Assembly (NCBI RefSeq): GCF_900116195.1 | Contig: NZ_FOZW01000004.1 | Coordinates: forward strand, 1 to 64,000 | Source: Alloyangia pacifica | GTDB lineage: Bacteria > Pseudomonadota > Alphaproteobacteria > Rhodobacterales > Rhodobacteraceae | Length of the DNA stretch: 64,000 bases | Direction of reading: 5' to 3' | In this document: piece by piece, positions 63,946 to 64,000 of the stretch | Position numbering within the stretch: the stretch's first letter is position 1 | Layout: every line of letters starts with the position of its first letter | Made by a program: the position numbers and the translations under genes | Notes under the pieces: generated by a model | What the model saw: the letters and a program-made list of their open reading frames with translations, nothing else | Databases searched by the model: none | Told to the model about the DNA's origin: nothing

Positions 63946-64000
63946 ATGAGCTTCGACGGCAAACGCATCTGGATTATCGGCGCCAGCTCGGGCATCGGCG
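63946..64000 (+). CDS. short-chain dehydrogenase/reductase (5' part only)
   Basis: Eighteen codons are visible before the window ends: MSFDGKRIWIIGASSGIG. The GASSGIG pattern is the NAD(P)-binding glycine motif of SDR enzymes. It starts 13 bases after the chrR stop. In R. sphaeroides an SDR gene is near rpoE-chrR and is part of its regulon (from memory). Confidence 0.85.
   Translation, partial: MSFDGKRIWIIGASSGIG

Overview
The window is a high-GC chromosomal segment from an alphaproteobacterium. The gene content points to the Roseobacter/Rhodobacter group (Rhodobacteraceae). Markers are a bztABCD/aapJQMP-type amino-acid transporter, an RpoE-ChrR singlet-oxygen sigma/anti-sigma pair next to a FAD oxidoreductase-DUF1365-CFA-synthase operon, an IalB-family protein, an ATP12 chaperone, and an FNR-type box in front of a cytochrome bd operon. 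Assignment to a genus is not possible from this sequence alone. Genes are densely packed, with many ATGA/GTGA stop-start overlaps. I see no prophage, insertion sequence, CRISPR array or rRNA operon.

Layout. 1-5.9 kb: a small secreted protein, a ZntB-type transporter, and a signalling trio (LuxR-type regulator divergent from a periplasmic molybdopterin-fold protein overlapping a hybrid kinase with PAS, receiver and Hpt). 5.9-8.8 kb: CueR-CopA copper resistance with a 19-bp-spacer MerR promoter. 8.8-12.5 kb: an unknown cysteine-tailed protein preceded by a foldable three-way-junction leader, RlmN, IalB and an asparaginase-II family protein. 12.6-19.4 kb: SerB, a DegP-like protease, RarA, CrcB, an RluC-like synthase, a HAD phosphatase and ATP12. 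19.5-24.3 kb: the bztABCD operon. 24.6-33.8 kb (minus strand): rpmH-rnpA-yidD-ttcA, then an EAL-domain protein, then yidC-MOSC-engB-argB-ferredoxin-like-sixA, largely with overlapping ends. 34.1-37.9 kb: a TVP38 membrane protein, a MerA/LPD-like flavoprotein, a sensor kinase and tRNA-Arg(ACG). 37.9-46 kb: a CbiX-like chelatase, tandem palindromes, DUF4202, then cydDC and cydABX with a 40-codon cydX. 46-50 kb: NUDIX, Dtd, PfkB kinase and a zinc-ribbon membrane protein. 50-55.6 kb: an SPFH/GYF, DUF2927 lipoprotein, TelA, XpaC, 29-aa peptide, XpaC-like, small membrane protein locus. 55.7-58.7 kb: two more pseudouridine synthases, TadA and an SRAP protein. 58.7-64 kb: a ligand-less cupredoxin-like protein, the CFA synthase-DUF1365-flavoprotein operon, divergent rpoE-chrR, and the start of an SDR gene.

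The least understood blocks are the XpaC/TelA/SPFH/DUF2927 locus (50.0-55.6 kb), the molybdopterin-fold/hybrid-kinase/LuxR trio (2.0-5.9 kb), the structured leader at 9283-9347, and the tandem perfect palindromes at 38673-38718. Most other genes are core housekeeping or well-known Rhodobacteraceae accessory functions. Functions are assigned from motifs and remembered family features; no database search was run.
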